From positions 1 through 64,000 of the forward strand of contig JAIVFJ010000206.1 in NCBI GenBank assembly GCA_025765615.1: 64,000 bases of DNA. Direction: 5' to 3'. Under the pieces are notes generated by a model that saw only the letters and a list, made by a program, of their open reading frames with translations, had not been told where the DNA came from and made no database searches. Source of the DNA: Zopfochytrium polystomum (lineage: Eukaryota > Chytridiomycota > Chytridiomycetes > Chytridiales > Chytridiaceae). A program made the position numbers and the translations under genes. Below are positions 9,289 through 20,424 of the stretch, one piece after another (the first letter of the stretch is position 1; each line of letters starts with the position of its first letter).

Positions 9289-12045
9289 ATGAAGTCGACC
9301 CTTACGCAAATCCCTCAAGATGTCCTTTACCGCATATTCGAACTTATTGAGCACTCCGATACCAACTCCCCCTCCTCCTCGCTGCACTTTTCACCACTCG
9401 ATCACCACCACCTCCTCCCACTCGCCCTCGTTTCGCGCCAATGGGAAGCCCCCGTGATCCGGGCGCTGTACCGTCGTGTGTCGATTCGATCGTGGGAGAC
9501 CATGTTTCGGTTTGCGAGGATCGTCAACCAGGCGCGGACGGAAGAGGAGGATGAGACGGCAGCGTCGAGCGGTCGGGGCGTGAGGCATGAGTACCATCGA
9601 TTTGTAAAGAGCCTTGCCATGGATCTGCGGGTCGAAGATGTCATTGGCGAGATGGCGGCGTCTCCTTTGGAACCGGACGGTTCGCGAGAGGCCCCGTTTT
9701 GGGGCGTGGACGGCTTGGATGCGAGGATGGCTGGAGGTGGGGGTGGCTGGCGCGGCGTTGCCGACGGAAACGGCGGGAACGGCGGCGGCAGCGTCAATGC
9801 CAACGCAAAGGAGGACTCGGACGCGGGCGTCGCCAAACTCCTCCGCCTCGTTACCGACACCCTCTCTACGTGCGTCAATCTTGACAGCGTTGTGCTTGGC
9901 TCGGCGTTCCCTGGACCGTCCAGCGAGAAACCGCATGTTCGCCTTATGCACGGAGCCATGGCCTGGATGGGACCGGCGGGCCTGATAGAGGTTGCAAGGA
10001 GAATGCGTGCGGCTCGCAAAGTGCAGCTCATGTTCATGCACCCCCTGCCGCTTCTTTCGTCACTCTCTCCCACCGTGTTACAAGGCTTTGCGGTGGATCC
10101 GATTCAAGGCGTTCATCGGCAAGCGGATGTGCAACAGCAACAACAGCAACATGTTGAAGACGAGCTGCTCGAAGACGACGGCTGGGTGGTTATGGGTGGT
10201 GGGAATGCCAGATTGCAGGTTTGGGGCGAGCGGTTCTGGAAGGACTGGATCACCGAGTTCGCAGGCATGGAAGAGTTTTCAATGGTCATGTGCGACGAAG
10301 GGTGGGACTTGACATGGTTCCTCCCGGCTGTCAAGGATGCCCGCTCGGACTTGCAAACCGGCCTGGAGGAAGCCGGAGTGGATGTGACTCTGCAAGTGTC
10401 CGAACGCTTCGGTCCGCCCATGTCCGAATCGGCCGAATTTCAGGACATACTTCAGCCTTCATTGACCACTCTCGATCTATCCTGCCCAGGGCCTCGCGTG
10501 GAGGCACGCTTTGTTAACTCTCTCGCCTCCTTCGACGCCCTGTCAGTACTCAAGCTGCCCGGTTCTGGCCTGGCCTTTGATTTAGCCGTGCTGGAGATTT
10601 CGTGCCCCAACCTACTCGAGCTGCACCTGTCGGCGACCGAAGCGTGGCGATGGAACCGCAGCGGTTGCGGATCAAGGGGAATGCCACGACCTGATGGAGT
10701 TCCTTCTGCCACAAGATTTGTGGCCGTTGGGACCAGGAGGACTGGACTGGGTGGCGCTGCGGGTCTGCTGGCGAGAGACCGTCAACCAGCCGTGGGAGGA
10801 GCTTCCCACACAGACGGCACGCCCACCCAGCATATGATTGGTGACGAAGACGTGATCGATCCGGGCCGTGTGGATCGCCAGGAGGCCGCCCTCGTCCGCC
10901 TCGTGGGCGGTGGGCTAGCTCGGCTGCGGGTTCTCTCGATTGGGGACGAACGAAGGACACTTGGACCGCCGTCGCAGTGGGTCGTCGGACCTACGTTGTC
11001 GCTGGTCTTACGGCTCATGGTGGCGTGCGTGCAACGATTTGAAGCTGGCGAGTCGCCAATGGGGCCGAGCGGCAAGGAGCTGTTTGTCTTGTCCCTTTGC
11101 GGCGTTAGCGTCAACGCTGATGCTGAGGGGCGGGGTCGAGTTGGAGGTGCTGGTGCTGGTGCAAGCGAGAGTTCTGGATACAGGGATGTGAGAGAAGACG
11201 AACTGCAAGCGCTCCGCGGGGCATTTCCCGGCGTGCGACTTGTCGTGAAGCTTACGCACGAAGCTCGCTGCAACGGCGTATGTGAAGGAAGCGGCGTCGT
11301 GGGCGGGCTTGGCGCCGGCCTTGGTCGCGAGCGACTCCCCAGCCGGAGCGAGGGCCGCGGTGTGTGCAACGGAAGGGCTAGGGCCACTGGAACCAACGGT
11401 GGGAGAATGCCAAAGACCTCCATGGCGCCAAGATCGAGAGCGTCGGTGGATCTCACCGATCCAACGGCGACTCCAGCCTATCGCGACTACTACCACAATC
11501 AGCCCGTCCTCACCTTTGACTCGGCCTCTGTTTGGCTGGAGGGCCTCCCGGATGTGTCAGCCTTTGCAACCTGCCCAGCTTACCGCTCGGAGGACTCGCC
11601 GCCGCAGCATTCCTCTGCCTCGTTCCACACGCACTTGGGCGAGCGATCCCGACCTTCGCCGTCGTCGTCCTCGTCCTTTTCGGGATCGGTCTCGCCTGCA
11701 CTGTCTCACTTTCACACGTCCGCTGCCCCGCTCCCTCCTCCGGTACCCCCTGCCGGCACATCCGGTGCCTCATTCTCCACCGCCTCAACGCTTCCTTCTC
11801 GACTGCTTTCCCGAACGTCGGCATACAACCCTCTGCCGATCGACACCGTGGGAAGCCTCCTCACACCCTTCCCATCGGTGACCCGCTCGGCTGCTGCTGT
11901 GGTGGCCGGCGCCCCGAGAGACCCAATTGGCGACGCGGCAGCGGCGTTCCGTGGGTTCGCCGCCGCTGCGCCGCTCGTGGATCTACTGCACTCCGGAACC
12001 GTCCGTGTCGCGCCGGAGCGTTTGGTGCCGCTGGGTAGGTTCTGA
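9289..12045 (+). CDS. F-box protein with LRR-like C-terminal region
   Basis: Begins MKSTLTQIPQDVLYRIFELI, a typical F-box helix (SKP1-binding), continued by LPLALVSRQWEAPVIRALYRRVSI. This identifies a probable substrate receptor of an SCF ubiquitin ligase. The middle has leucine-rich stretches (LTTLDLSCPG, LSVLKLPGSG, CPNLLELHLS) resembling LRRs. The C-terminal 200 residues are Ser/Pro-rich. The product from 9,289 is 918 residues; an in-frame ATG at 9,118 would add 57. Between about 10,660 and 10,835 the +1 frame (block DLMEFLLPQDLWPLGPGG) looks more protein-like than the annotated frame, so two compensating indels or an unrecognised intron may lie there. Substrate unknown. Confidence 0.7.
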   Translation: MKSTLTQIPQDVLYRIFELIEHSDTNSPSSSLHFSPLDHHHLLPLALVSRQWEAPVIRALYRRVSIRSWETMFRFARIVNQARTEEEDETAASSGRGVRHEYHRFVKSLAMDLRVEDVIGEMAASPLEPDGSREAPFWGVDGLDARMAGGGGGWRGVADGNGGNGGGSVNANAKEDSDAGVAKLLRLVTDTLSTCVNLDSVVLGSAFPGPSSEKPHVRLMHGAMAWMGPAGLIEVARRMRAARKVQLMFMHPLPLLSSLSPTVLQGFAVDPIQGVHRQADVQQQQQQHVEDELLEDDGWVVMGGGNARLQVWGERFWKDWITEFAGMEEFSMVMCDEGWDLTWFLPAVKDARSDLQTGLEEAGVDVTLQVSERFGPPMSESAEFQDILQPSLTTLDLSCPGPRVEARFVNSLASFDALSVLKLPGSGLAFDLAVLEISCPNLLELHLSATEAWRWNRSGCGSRGMPRPDGVPSATRFVAVGTRRTGLGGAAGLLARDRQPAVGGASHTDGTPTQHMIGDEDVIDPGRVDRQEAALVRLVGGGLARLRVLSIGDERRTLGPPSQWVVGPTLSLVLRLMVACVQRFEAGESPMGPSGKELFVLSLCGVSVNADAEGRGRVGGAGAGASESSGYRDVREDELQALRGAFPGVRLVVKLTHEARCNGVCEGSGVVGGLGAGLGRERLPSRSEGRGVCNGRARATGTNGGRMPKTSMAPRSRASVDLTDPTATPAYRDYYHNQPVLTFDSASVWLEGLPDVSAFATCPAYRSEDSPPQHSSASFHTHLGERSRPSPSSSSSFSGSVSPALSHFHTSAAPLPPPVPPAGTSGASFSTASTLPSRLLSRTSAYNPLPIDTVGSLLTPFPSVTRSAAAVVAGAPRDPIGDAAAAFRGFAAAAPLVDLLHSGTVRVAPERLVPLGRF

Positions 12046-13443
12046 CGCGGGAAGCAGAATTCGGTGTCGCCGTCGTCGTGCGAGTTGCATGTTCTATAGG
12101 TTTCCCCACATTCTGAATCGCCCTCGTTAAGGCCTTCATTTTTCTTTCTTGCCCATCGCTAGCTTGTGTCTATCGTTCCTTTTTTTTTCCTTCTCCCCTG
12201 CTTGCTTGTGTTGGTTCGCTTGCCTCCCGCTCTTGGCCCGAAGAGCATTGCTTTCGCTTGCTTATTTTCTTTTCTGATTTTTTTTTTTTTGTTTTTGTTT
12301 TCGCTCCTTCATCCCTCTCCCGCCCGTTGATCATTCCCTCTAAATCCTCACACCAACCCCGCCCATTTTTATTCTGCTTTCTTTTTTCTCTCTCTTTTGG
12401 TGCAACACCTGCTTTCCTTTATGTCGCCTCCTCTTTACCCTCATCCTACCCCCGCGCCACCAAAGCTTTCCACACTGAGCGCCTGTGCCACTTCCCCCAA
12501 CTCTTAGTTGTATCCCTACCCTTCTCGCACCATCTTATCATTCCGGTCATCCTTTATCGACTTCTTTATCATATCTGATCCCCCGCTGTCGTTCTCAGTG
12601 CGCCTGCACTCACTCCAACAACCCGCTACCGTACGCGCTTGCCTGTCGGGCTCGTCAGCCCCACGGTAAAGACGCGGGCCGTTTTATGCGACCTCCGACC
12701 TCCGCTGCTCCTCCCGATGGGGGGAGGGCGAGCGAAACCAAACCCATCTCTCCGACCCGCCTTTCGTTCGCAACCTTTGTCACACTATTACGTTTTGTAC
12801 TCATCCATCTCTAACCCCTGAGGTGCTCCATGGAGAAGTCCCCCCTCCACCCCACCGCAAGCCCCGTTCTCTCTCTCTTTGTCTCTCTTTAGATGCTCCG
12901 CCGCAAACTACCTGTCGCCGCCTTGATCCCCTCCCCCCCCCCTCCTTGTCCCCACCGAGCCTGGGAAGTTTCGCGCCGCCGATCTTTTGCCCGCCTTTCT
13001 CCTCCCAGTTCTCCCGTTCTTCCTCCTCCCCCTACATCTGAAAGCAAGACACCCTTGTCTTGTTCGTTGATTTCGTCAAGCCCGCACCCTGCCCATCCCT
13101 CTCGTGCGACTTCTCCCCCATCTTTTTTTTTTCCAACAGAAGCCACGACGCACAAACAACCCCTCTTCTTTCCGTCCGGTTCAACGTCCAACACCCCATC
13201 CCATCCCATCCCATCGTTTTTTTTTTTTTGTTTTTTTTTTTTTTCTTTTTTTTTTCCAGCTCCTGAACCGAAACCCGCCGCCGCCGCCTGCTCCTTCTCT
13301 TCCTTCTTCTTCTTTCGATAGCGAGCGAGCGCGCGAGGGAGGCCGGGTTGTGTGGAGCGTTGTTCGAATTGCGTGTTGCGTGTTGCGTGATACAAAATGA
13401 AAAAAAAAGATGGGAGCGACCCTGTCAAGCCAGCCCACTCGAG

Positions 13444-13481
<38 letters not shown>

Positions 13482-13924
13482 CGCGAGGGCTTCCCTTGCA
13501 GAGTTTGGTGCAGTAAACAAGAATTGTCAGTATGCGAAATTGTTACTTTCTGCCAAGAAAAAAAAAAAAAAAAAGGTAAAATAAAGAGAGAGAAAGCAAT
13601 AAGAGAAAGAAAGGACTTTCCAGACAAACTCGTAATAGAAGAAGAAGAAACTACTCCCAAAACACATCAAAACACACGTACTCTCTCTGTTCTTCGCTCC
13701 CTCGCTCCCCGGCCCAGCTCGATCTCGATTCCTCGCCCTTCCCTCCTTCCCTCTCCCTCATAGCAAATAGACCAGAGTCGACCTCGTAGCAAGCAACCGG
13801 CAACTCTCGCCTCGTAACAAGCCACTCCTCCCACGACCTCGTTGTTCGTCTGAACAAGCAAGAAAACGCCACGGAAGATAACATAGACATAAAGGACAGA
13901 GTCGCCGCCGCACACCAAAACATA
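12046..13924. other. Gap: pyrimidine-rich spacer and GPI-gene leader
   Basis: No gene is supported. Strong C/T bias, T-runs at 13,217-13,254, A-run near 13,559-13,574 and a (GA)n microsatellite at 13,446-13,478. Reading frames here are translations of simple sequence. Confidence 0.5.
13446..13478 (+). repeat. (GA)n microsatellite
   Basis: Perfect GA repeat about 450 bp upstream of the ATG at 13,925. The GA strand is the coding strand. Confidence 0.95.
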
Positions 13925-14691
13925 ATGAAGTTCCCCGCCCTCCTCGCCGCCGCCGCCGCCGCCGCCTCGCTCCTCGCCGCGACCCCGGCTGCCGCCGCCG
14001 ACATTGTGGTCCCCGTTGTCCGCAGGCAAGACTACACGCCCCCGCCGGTCTACTCGCCCTCGGCCTCGCCCGCCGCCGCAACGACGACCGCGACCCCCGA
14101 CCCCGAGCCCCACTCCGTCAAGCAGCACCGCTTCGGCGGCCGCCGCGTCCTCCTCCTCGACCCCGACGCCGACGCCAACCACAACCCCCGCTGCCCTACA
14201 CCCCGCCCGCCGCGTCCTCCTCCTCGGTCGCCGCGCCTTTGTCATACAGCGTCGTCACGCCCGTCGTCGTGACCCCGTCGTCTTCGCCCCTGGTGTACAC
14301 GCCGACCCCGGCAAAGACAAAGACCACGGCCGCCGCGACCACCAACGCGTACTACTCGACGCCCGTGACGTACCCGGCGCCTTCTTCCTCGGCCAGCACA
14401 CCGGCCGCGACCGGCACGACGGGCGGCAGCGGCGGCGCGAAGAGCCAGACGCCGACGCCGACGCCGACGCCGGTCGCTACAACCCCGACGTCGGCGGCCG
14501 CCGTGGCCTCGTCGTCGTCGGTGTACGGGGCCGCCGCGTCGTCGGCCTCGTCGGCGGCGCCGTCCAGCAAGATCTTGCAGAGCGGCGCGGTCCCCGGTGC
14601 GCGGGCCGAGAAGTGGGGCGGCGTGGTCGCCGTGGTGGCGGGGGCGGCGGCGGCTGTGTTGGCGGGAGCGGTCGCGGTGGCCGCGATGTAA
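13925..14691 (+). CDS. Ser/Thr/Pro-rich GPI-type cell-surface protein, two 1-nt frame breaks
   Basis: Starts with a signal peptide (MKFPALLAAAAAAASLLAA) and a short RRQDY processing-like site. A long Ser/Thr/Pro/Ala-rich stalk follows (PTPSPTPSSSTA, TPTPTPVATTPTS), then a hydrophobic tail (VVAVVAGAAAAVLAGAVAV) typical of a GPI signal. The protein-like text moves to the next frame at about 14,093 and again at about 14,184, each time within a run of five C. Removing one C from each run gives a single open frame of 254 residues. The family resembles fungal mannoprotein-type wall proteins by composition only, with no recognised domain. The breaks may be assembly errors rather than a real pseudogene. 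Confidence 0.65.
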
Positions 14692-15739
14692 AAGGAAAAA
14701 AAACAAAAATGCGGGGCCTTATTGGGGGACCCACCTATTTATGCTTTTTTTTTTTTTTTTTTTTTTCCCCCTTTTCGTCTGACCCCCTGCCCTTCCCGCC
14801 CGGCACGACGCTACCTCACACACCCACCCCCACTTGGTAATTTTCTACTTCGCTTTCGCCCTTACTGGATCTCCCCCCGCAACGCACGGACAGTCCCCCT
14901 TGGACCCCTCGATTTTCACTCTTTTCCCTCTTTCTTTTGTTTTCTCCTTTCATTCTTTGGATGGCCCTTTGTCTTGTCTGTGCGCAACCCTTTTCATTAA
15001 TTTGGTCCCCGCATCGGCTCTAAACTTTTCACTATTTCGTCTTGCTTTCCGAACAAAGAAAAAAGCTTCTCTTTCCTTCCTCTCTCCTCGCAAACAGTTA
15101 AAAGATATAAAGTGAGTTAACTGGAGCGAGTAAACAGGGGAGCAAACGAAAAATATAAATTGAAAAATAAAAAAAATAAAAATAAAGTCATAACGCAAAC
15201 AGATGACTCGAGCATCGACGCTTGCGGACTTTCTGCGTCAGTGCGTCGCAATTGCGAGGAGTGCGAGGGTCGTCTGACATGTGCACGGTTGGATGTACGG
15301 GGCGCGTGGATGAGAGGGGAACGGGGAAGGCGGGGACCGGGAAGGGGAAAAGTGATGGGCCAAAGTTGTCGCTGTCACTGTTCTCTCAGCCAAATTCCCG
15401 TTTTTTATGTATTCTCCAATTCACAACATTTGGCACACCTGGAGCCTCGACCAGTGCCGGATGCCCCTTTCCCAAAAAAAAAAAAATTATTCAAGAGCCA
15501 GCGAGGGTCACTTCGAGGCGGGCCAAGCACTAGCTGCTTCCTCCCTCAAAATGAATTGCAGATGAAAAATTGAAAGATGTGAGAGCCGGTGTGATGTTCT
15601 TAGTCCTTGCGTTCCGCCTTCTTTGTCCGAGCTTCTCCTTTTTGGGCTGTCTTTACATTTCTCCCCAAAACTTTGAGTCATTCTACTCCCCATGCATTCT
15701 TGCAGTAACCTGTTTCTCTTCAATGAAATTGAAGAGATT

Positions 15740-15992
15740 GTTTCTTCACTGGTTCTGTTGGACTCAGTTGGCATCGTGCCAGCGGCCATTGGGTCGCTGA
15801 AGTTTGAAAGGGCTCCACAGGAGGAACCGAAGCATGAACTGCATGTACACGTATGTGTGCGTAACTTTTTTTTACAGCAGAGAAGCAAAGGCTCCTCTGC
15901 AGACTCGCTAAAGGACACGCAGTTAGCTGTCGCAATTTCGGACAAGAAGCACAACACCAGTGAGGATTTGAACCCCCCAGACACTCAAGCAC
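15740..15992 (-). mobile_element. Possible tRNA-derived SINE
   Basis: On the minus strand GGGGGGTTCAAATCCTCACT at about 15,965-15,985 is a strong box-B/T-arm match. It is followed by a non-coding body. The upstream box A is weak and no second copy was found in the window. Confidence 0.35.
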
Positions 15993-16799
15993 AGGACCGG
16001 TTCATTAATTGGGTTTTGCACTTTCCGTCGCTTTTGTCTTCATCCCTGTCTACCTTGTAGATCTCCGATGGGCCCCGGCTCCAACTGTGACTGCTCCCAA
16101 CAGAGATGTTTTGCTCCAGAGCGAGAGATTTTCGACAAGCAGACTTCAATACTTTTCATGGGTTCATCACACTTCAACGACACTTCCAACTGGCATTTCC
16201 GTCAGTCTCCTCTCCACATGCAGAGTGCTTCTGACTGGTGCAGGGACAGACCCAATTTGTCTGACCCCCCAGACACAAAATCACGTCTGGTCATCGCTAT
16301 CGTGTCAGAAATGGGGCCAGTGAAAAGCAGCTCTATCGCTATCAAAAGTTGCGGATAATGTCGCGGCATCTAATCGCCCAAAACGCCCCACCTCATACCG
16401 CTATCGGAAGCTCCTCATCGCGACAGGGATATTCTCGGGTTATTGATTTGGAGCCTTCCATCGAACCACAGTGACGGCCGGTTCTGTCCACATTGCAGTC
16501 GTCAGTTGCAACGTAACAGACAAATCCAGCACATATAAATTTCTCAGCGCAGTTGCCGATCTATGGGCTCACACTTTTCTACGTAGCTACGACCATTTTA
16601 CTCCGTTATAAGAAAAATATAAGCTGTCCCTCGTCACTCTCCGAGTAAAGTCAACCAGGAGTTTCTATTTTGTATTCATTCTTCCCATTGCTCTGAGGAA
16701 TCTTTTGGGAAATTAAATTCTCAGATGATTGGAGATGTTTGTCTTTTTGGCAGATTTCTATTTCATATGCGTGAAGGCAGGAATTTGATTGAGTGATGT

Positions 16800-16875
16800 A
16801 GGTGATGCCTTGGATCAGTGGGTTAAGGAATCTGACTAGAATTCAAGATCCAAGTTTGACCGTGCTGGCCCCCGC
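16800..16875 (+). mobile_element. tRNA-like SINE head
   Basis: TTGGATCAGTGGGTTAAGGA (box-A-like) followed about 30 nt later by AAGTTTGACCGTG (box-B-like). The spacing is tRNA-like, but there is no acceptor stem. Likely a degraded SINE rather than a tRNA gene. Confidence 0.4.
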
Positions 16876-17274
16876 TTGATGAGGAGTTGTCATCCCACGA
16901 GTGATGATAACGCCTTTTCAAGGAAGATTTGCATTTTTGCCCTTTTTTTCTACCCAAGCGGTTAAAAGCACAGTCACTGGCGTTTCTCGTCGCGAATGGT
17001 GTCTCCTCTCATCATCCTCAGCGTAGTCATGGACTTTGCGGTACTTTGCGACAGTATGCGGTCCTGCTGCGACTCAGCAGCAACCACCAAAGCAGGTCCC
17101 AAGGCACCAGCGATTTGCACACGATTGATGCTCTAATCGCTTATCATGGGTCGGAAGTTCAAAAAAAAAGCACATATATCACAACAAGTCGACCAATGAT
17201 TGTGTTTCGGCTTGACATAGACTCAAATAATCACGGAAAACACGGGAGAAAAAAAAAAGAACCCGTCTCACACA

Positions 17275-18390
17275 TCATCGATACCGCACGACCGCTCTGA
17301 CCCTCGCCCACCGCGTCTTTGCGACCGCTTCAAAGATATACCGCAGGCCCACAATCCCTGCAAGCCTGTTCCCGGTGCGCCACTTCCACTCGCTGGAGGC
17401 CGCCAGCAGCATCGCGGTGCGGTCGGTGACGGTGCCGTCGGGGAACATGGCCGTGGCGTAGACCAGCGTCAGCGGCGCGGGCAGACGGCCCTCGAGGATC
17501 TCCAGCTCCACCGTGAAGGGCGCCCCAGGCGTACCATTCCCGCCGGTGCCGACGGCCTTCAGCGGGATGGACGCCGGTCCGCCGCCGCCGCCGGCGGAGC
17601 TTGCGCCGCTCTGCAGTTCGCCGCCTTGCGTCTTGAGGTCAGCGGCCCATGCGGCAGCCCAGGCGTGGAGGTCGTCGGCGCGCTCGGCGGTGAATAGCGT
17701 CCGCAGGACGGGCGCGCCGCAGCAGCAGGTGTTGCACAGCGAGACGAGGAAGAGCGTGGCGCCTAAAGCCAAAATGGGGATGACCTGAGAGCTGGTGGCG
17801 CTCGACTCGTACAGTGCGCAGATGCCGTAAAAGAATACCTGGGAATAAATCCTCACAAAGACTGTGAGGATGGCCAGGGCGGCGCCGGTAGCACCGGCGG
17901 TGAAGATGAAGGGGACGACCTCGGCGAGGATGTGGTCGGTGAGAGGTGCGAGGGCCGGGGCCTGAGGGGCGGTGGTTGTAGCGGTAGTTCTGGCAGCGGG
18001 GGCGCTGCGGGCGTGGCGGGAGCGGCGGACGATCGGAACGGCGATGAATGCGGCCGCGTTGGCGGCGAAATAGGCGACGGTTAGGGCGAGAAGGTACGGG
18101 TACAGCTTGCCGCTTGGGTAAATGTCGGGTTCGACGTGGCAGCCGATGGTGTCGGGTGATCGGGTCCAGAGGAGCGTCTGGGCCGGCGAGAAGCAGGTCA
18201 AGCAGGTGTCCGGCATGTACCCGCCGTAGAAGCAGATGCTTCCCGGCGTGACTCCCGTCTTGCAGGTGGTAGTCCCGCCGGCGCCGTCGTCGCAGAGTAG
18301 CACGCCGCTTGAGTCGGCGATGCCGACACAAGGGCTTACCTTGTTGACTGTCGCGTTGCTCGCCGCCGAAGCTGCTGCGGCGGTGGTCAT
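17275..18390 (-). CDS. Cysteine-rich multi-pass membrane protein, paralogue A
   Basis: The 371-residue product has no recognised family. The N-terminal 84 residues carry seven cysteines (C21, C33, C43, C53, C63, C66, C84) and DDGAGGTT and SICFYGG blocks, probably an extracytosolic domain. Hydrophobic helices follow at about 98-121, 155-179 and 203-222, the last ending in CNTCCCG, where a cysteine cluster could be lipidated. The C-terminal 150 residues are soluble and end ARVRAVVRYR. The paralogue at 20,425-21,547 conserves all seven N-terminal cysteines. A GA/CT microsatellite lies about 45 bp upstream of the ATG. Function unknown; a receptor or sensor is only a guess from topology. Confidence 0.75.
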   Translation of the reverse strand: MTTAAAASAASNATVNKVSPCVGIADSSGVLLCDDGAGGTTTCKTGVTPGSICFYGGYMPDTCLTCFSPAQTLLWTRSPDTIGCHVEPDIYPSGKLYPYLLALTVAYFAANAAAFIAVPIVRRSRHARSAPAARTTATTTAPQAPALAPLTDHILAEVVPFIFTAGATGAALAILTVFVRIYSQVFFYGICALYESSATSSQVIPILALGATLFLVSLCNTCCCGAPVLRTLFTAERADDLHAWAAAWAADLKTQGGELQSGASSAGGGGGPASIPLKAVGTGGNGTPGAPFTVELEILEGRLPAPLTLVYATAMFPDGTVTDRTAMLLAASSEWKWRTGNRLAGIVGLRYIFEAVAKTRWARVRAVVRYR

Positions 18391-18424
18391 TCTTGTTATT
18401 CTTCTGCCTGTTTTGGGGCCTTTG

Positions 18425-18433
<9 letters not shown>

Positions 18434-18482
<49 letters not shown>

Positions 18483-18486
18483 ACTC
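18434..18486 (-). repeat. (CT)n microsatellite upstream of paralogue A
   Basis: CT repeat on the plus strand, that is GA on the coding strand, ending about 45 bp upstream of the start codon at 18,390. Confidence 0.95.
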
Positions 18487-18589
18487 TCACAACCTTTTCA
18501 AAAATTTTCTCTCTTTTCCTTCTCAATATGGAATCGCCTTTTTGGGAAAGAGCCAAAATTGACAAAAAAAGTTTTTATCTGCAATGATC

Positions 18590-20424
18590 AGGGAAGCAAC
18601 ACACGAGCTCCGGCTGGTGCGCAGCCATGGTGTTGGGATCTCCAGTCTTGTCTCTGGGTTTGTCGGAAGGTCTGAGTTGAGTGTTTGTCACTTTGTCGCA
18701 ACTTTAGGCCGTACAGAAGACAAGGATAAATTGAGAGGGGGTGTTGCGCCTCGTTGCATCCCCCCAATTCCATTCGAATTTTTTATGGTGAGCTCAAAAA
18801 TCTACGCCGACGAACCTATAGGCTGAATATACTAATACTACCTGCCGCAGTCTCACAGTACCACCATCTCTCCTCGCCTGACGGCAGCCAAACCACTCTT
18901 CAAAGTCGGCTAGCAAACACAACTGGAACTGAATCGGTCAAGTCGGATTGCTGCAATGAAACTCAAGTCACTTTGGAACGTTTATGAGTCAATTCCGGTG
19001 ATTGTCCCAAAAACCGTAGTTGAGGAATTATTTCTGTGAATAAACGCAATAAAAAAGGAGCGAATCTCATTCAGAGGCAATTGGTGCATTGTGCATCGAT
19101 TCACCTTCCACTTCAAAAATTGACAAAAGTAAGCCCGCTTGTAGAGCCAATGGATTCAAAGGCGAATAGGGTTTCAAATTGATACGATACCCCGTCCTAT
19201 CGATGTTATGTCGTTTAGCTGAGTGGTAATGGTCCGGCGCATCATTATCTAGTTGTGAGGTTGTCTCGATAACGTGCACATAGCATGTCGCCATCACTTA
19301 GGTCAGTGTCGCGACACAGATGTTGCGACATTTATTGGTATCGCATTATCGATTTGAAAAATGCTCTTTCGATGTGACTGGGTCATTTCTCTTGCTGCTT
19401 GTTGCACGGAGGAGCGTTAATTGGTCTTTGCCTCTTAAGGGGCATAAACCTTCATTGTACAATTAGTACTTCATACTCGTGAGAACGTGACACCAATGAA
19501 GGAATCCTTCACTGGTCACTGCTCCAGTTTGTGGACAGCAACAGCGGAATTTTGGTTGACGAGACGCTGTCATTCGATTACAGCAATATCCTTAAAACTT
19601 TGGTTCTTCACATTTTCTCATTATTTCCTTTGTTTCCATAATTTTATTCTCTTCCTTTCTTGTTTTTTAAATTCTTTTGCAAAAGGAGCTGCAATTGCAT
19701 TGCGTTTGAACTGCAAAAACAGGTGCGGCCCAAAGTTTTATATCGCTGTAATAAATAATAATTGCAACCCCAACTGTCGAGTGTAAACATCGTTTCTCTC
19801 AACGGGGGCTCGGAATTGCCGGATGAGGTGCCCAGCGATAAGCGGAAGGGACCTTGCTCCGAACCGGCAAAACGAACGGCAGAACTCCGGAGAGGAGAAG
19901 AGAGGCGAAGTAGACAAATGAATCGGAAAAAATAGTATTTTTGCCTGTTCGGTGTGCAACGGGTTAACGCTAAAAAGTGAGACTTGGCGGCGGGGGTGTT
20001 AACACGGCGACATTTAGTTTTTCATAAATTTGATGACAGTGTCGCATCTCTTATCAGTCTTGCCATTTGCATCGTGGAAGTTTCCATTTGTTCAGCACAC
20101 CGAGTCGCTCGAGCAGCACTTACTGCTTCCAAACAGTGCATGGATTTTTGAAATGAATCTTTCTGCTGAATCAAGAGTCCAAAGACTCGAAAATGCATCT
20201 GTGACTGCTTTCGCTGTTGCCACACGCATATCAGATGAAGACTCCAAATTCATTTCATGATCATTAATAGCAGTAAGCACATACTTAGCAAGACGATGAT
20301 ATTTGTGTTTGTTTTTGGAATTCGGCGTAAATTCTTTTCAAGGAAAACTTCGATGTACACAGAAGCATTTCACCGGTTGGAAAAACGCTAAAGAAAAAAA
20401 AAACAAAATGCCCCATCCCACATG
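18590..20424. other. Gap: intergenic between the two membrane-protein paralogues
   Basis: No gene is supported. A tRNA-like patch at 19,205-19,270 (TTAGCTGAGTGGTAATGG, then GAGGTTGTCTCGAT) may be a SINE remnant. Minus-strand 20,280-20,030 has a reasonably protein-like frame (ESSSDMRVATAKAVTDAF) of unknown origin, cut on both sides. Confidence 0.4.

Larger units (their letters stand above)
14692..17274. other. Gap: intergenic with tRNA-like SINE fragments
   Basis: No protein gene is supported. Contains a T-run (14,743-14,766), an A-run near 15,475 and two tRNA-like pieces listed separately (15,740-15,992 minus; 16,800-16,875 plus). The remainder shows nothing recognisable. Confidence 0.45.

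Noticed and set aside
17639..18565. 308-residue minus-strand ORF overlapping membrane paralogue A
   Set aside because: Arg/Pro/His-rich shadow frame; the 371-residue frame is conserved with paralogue B.
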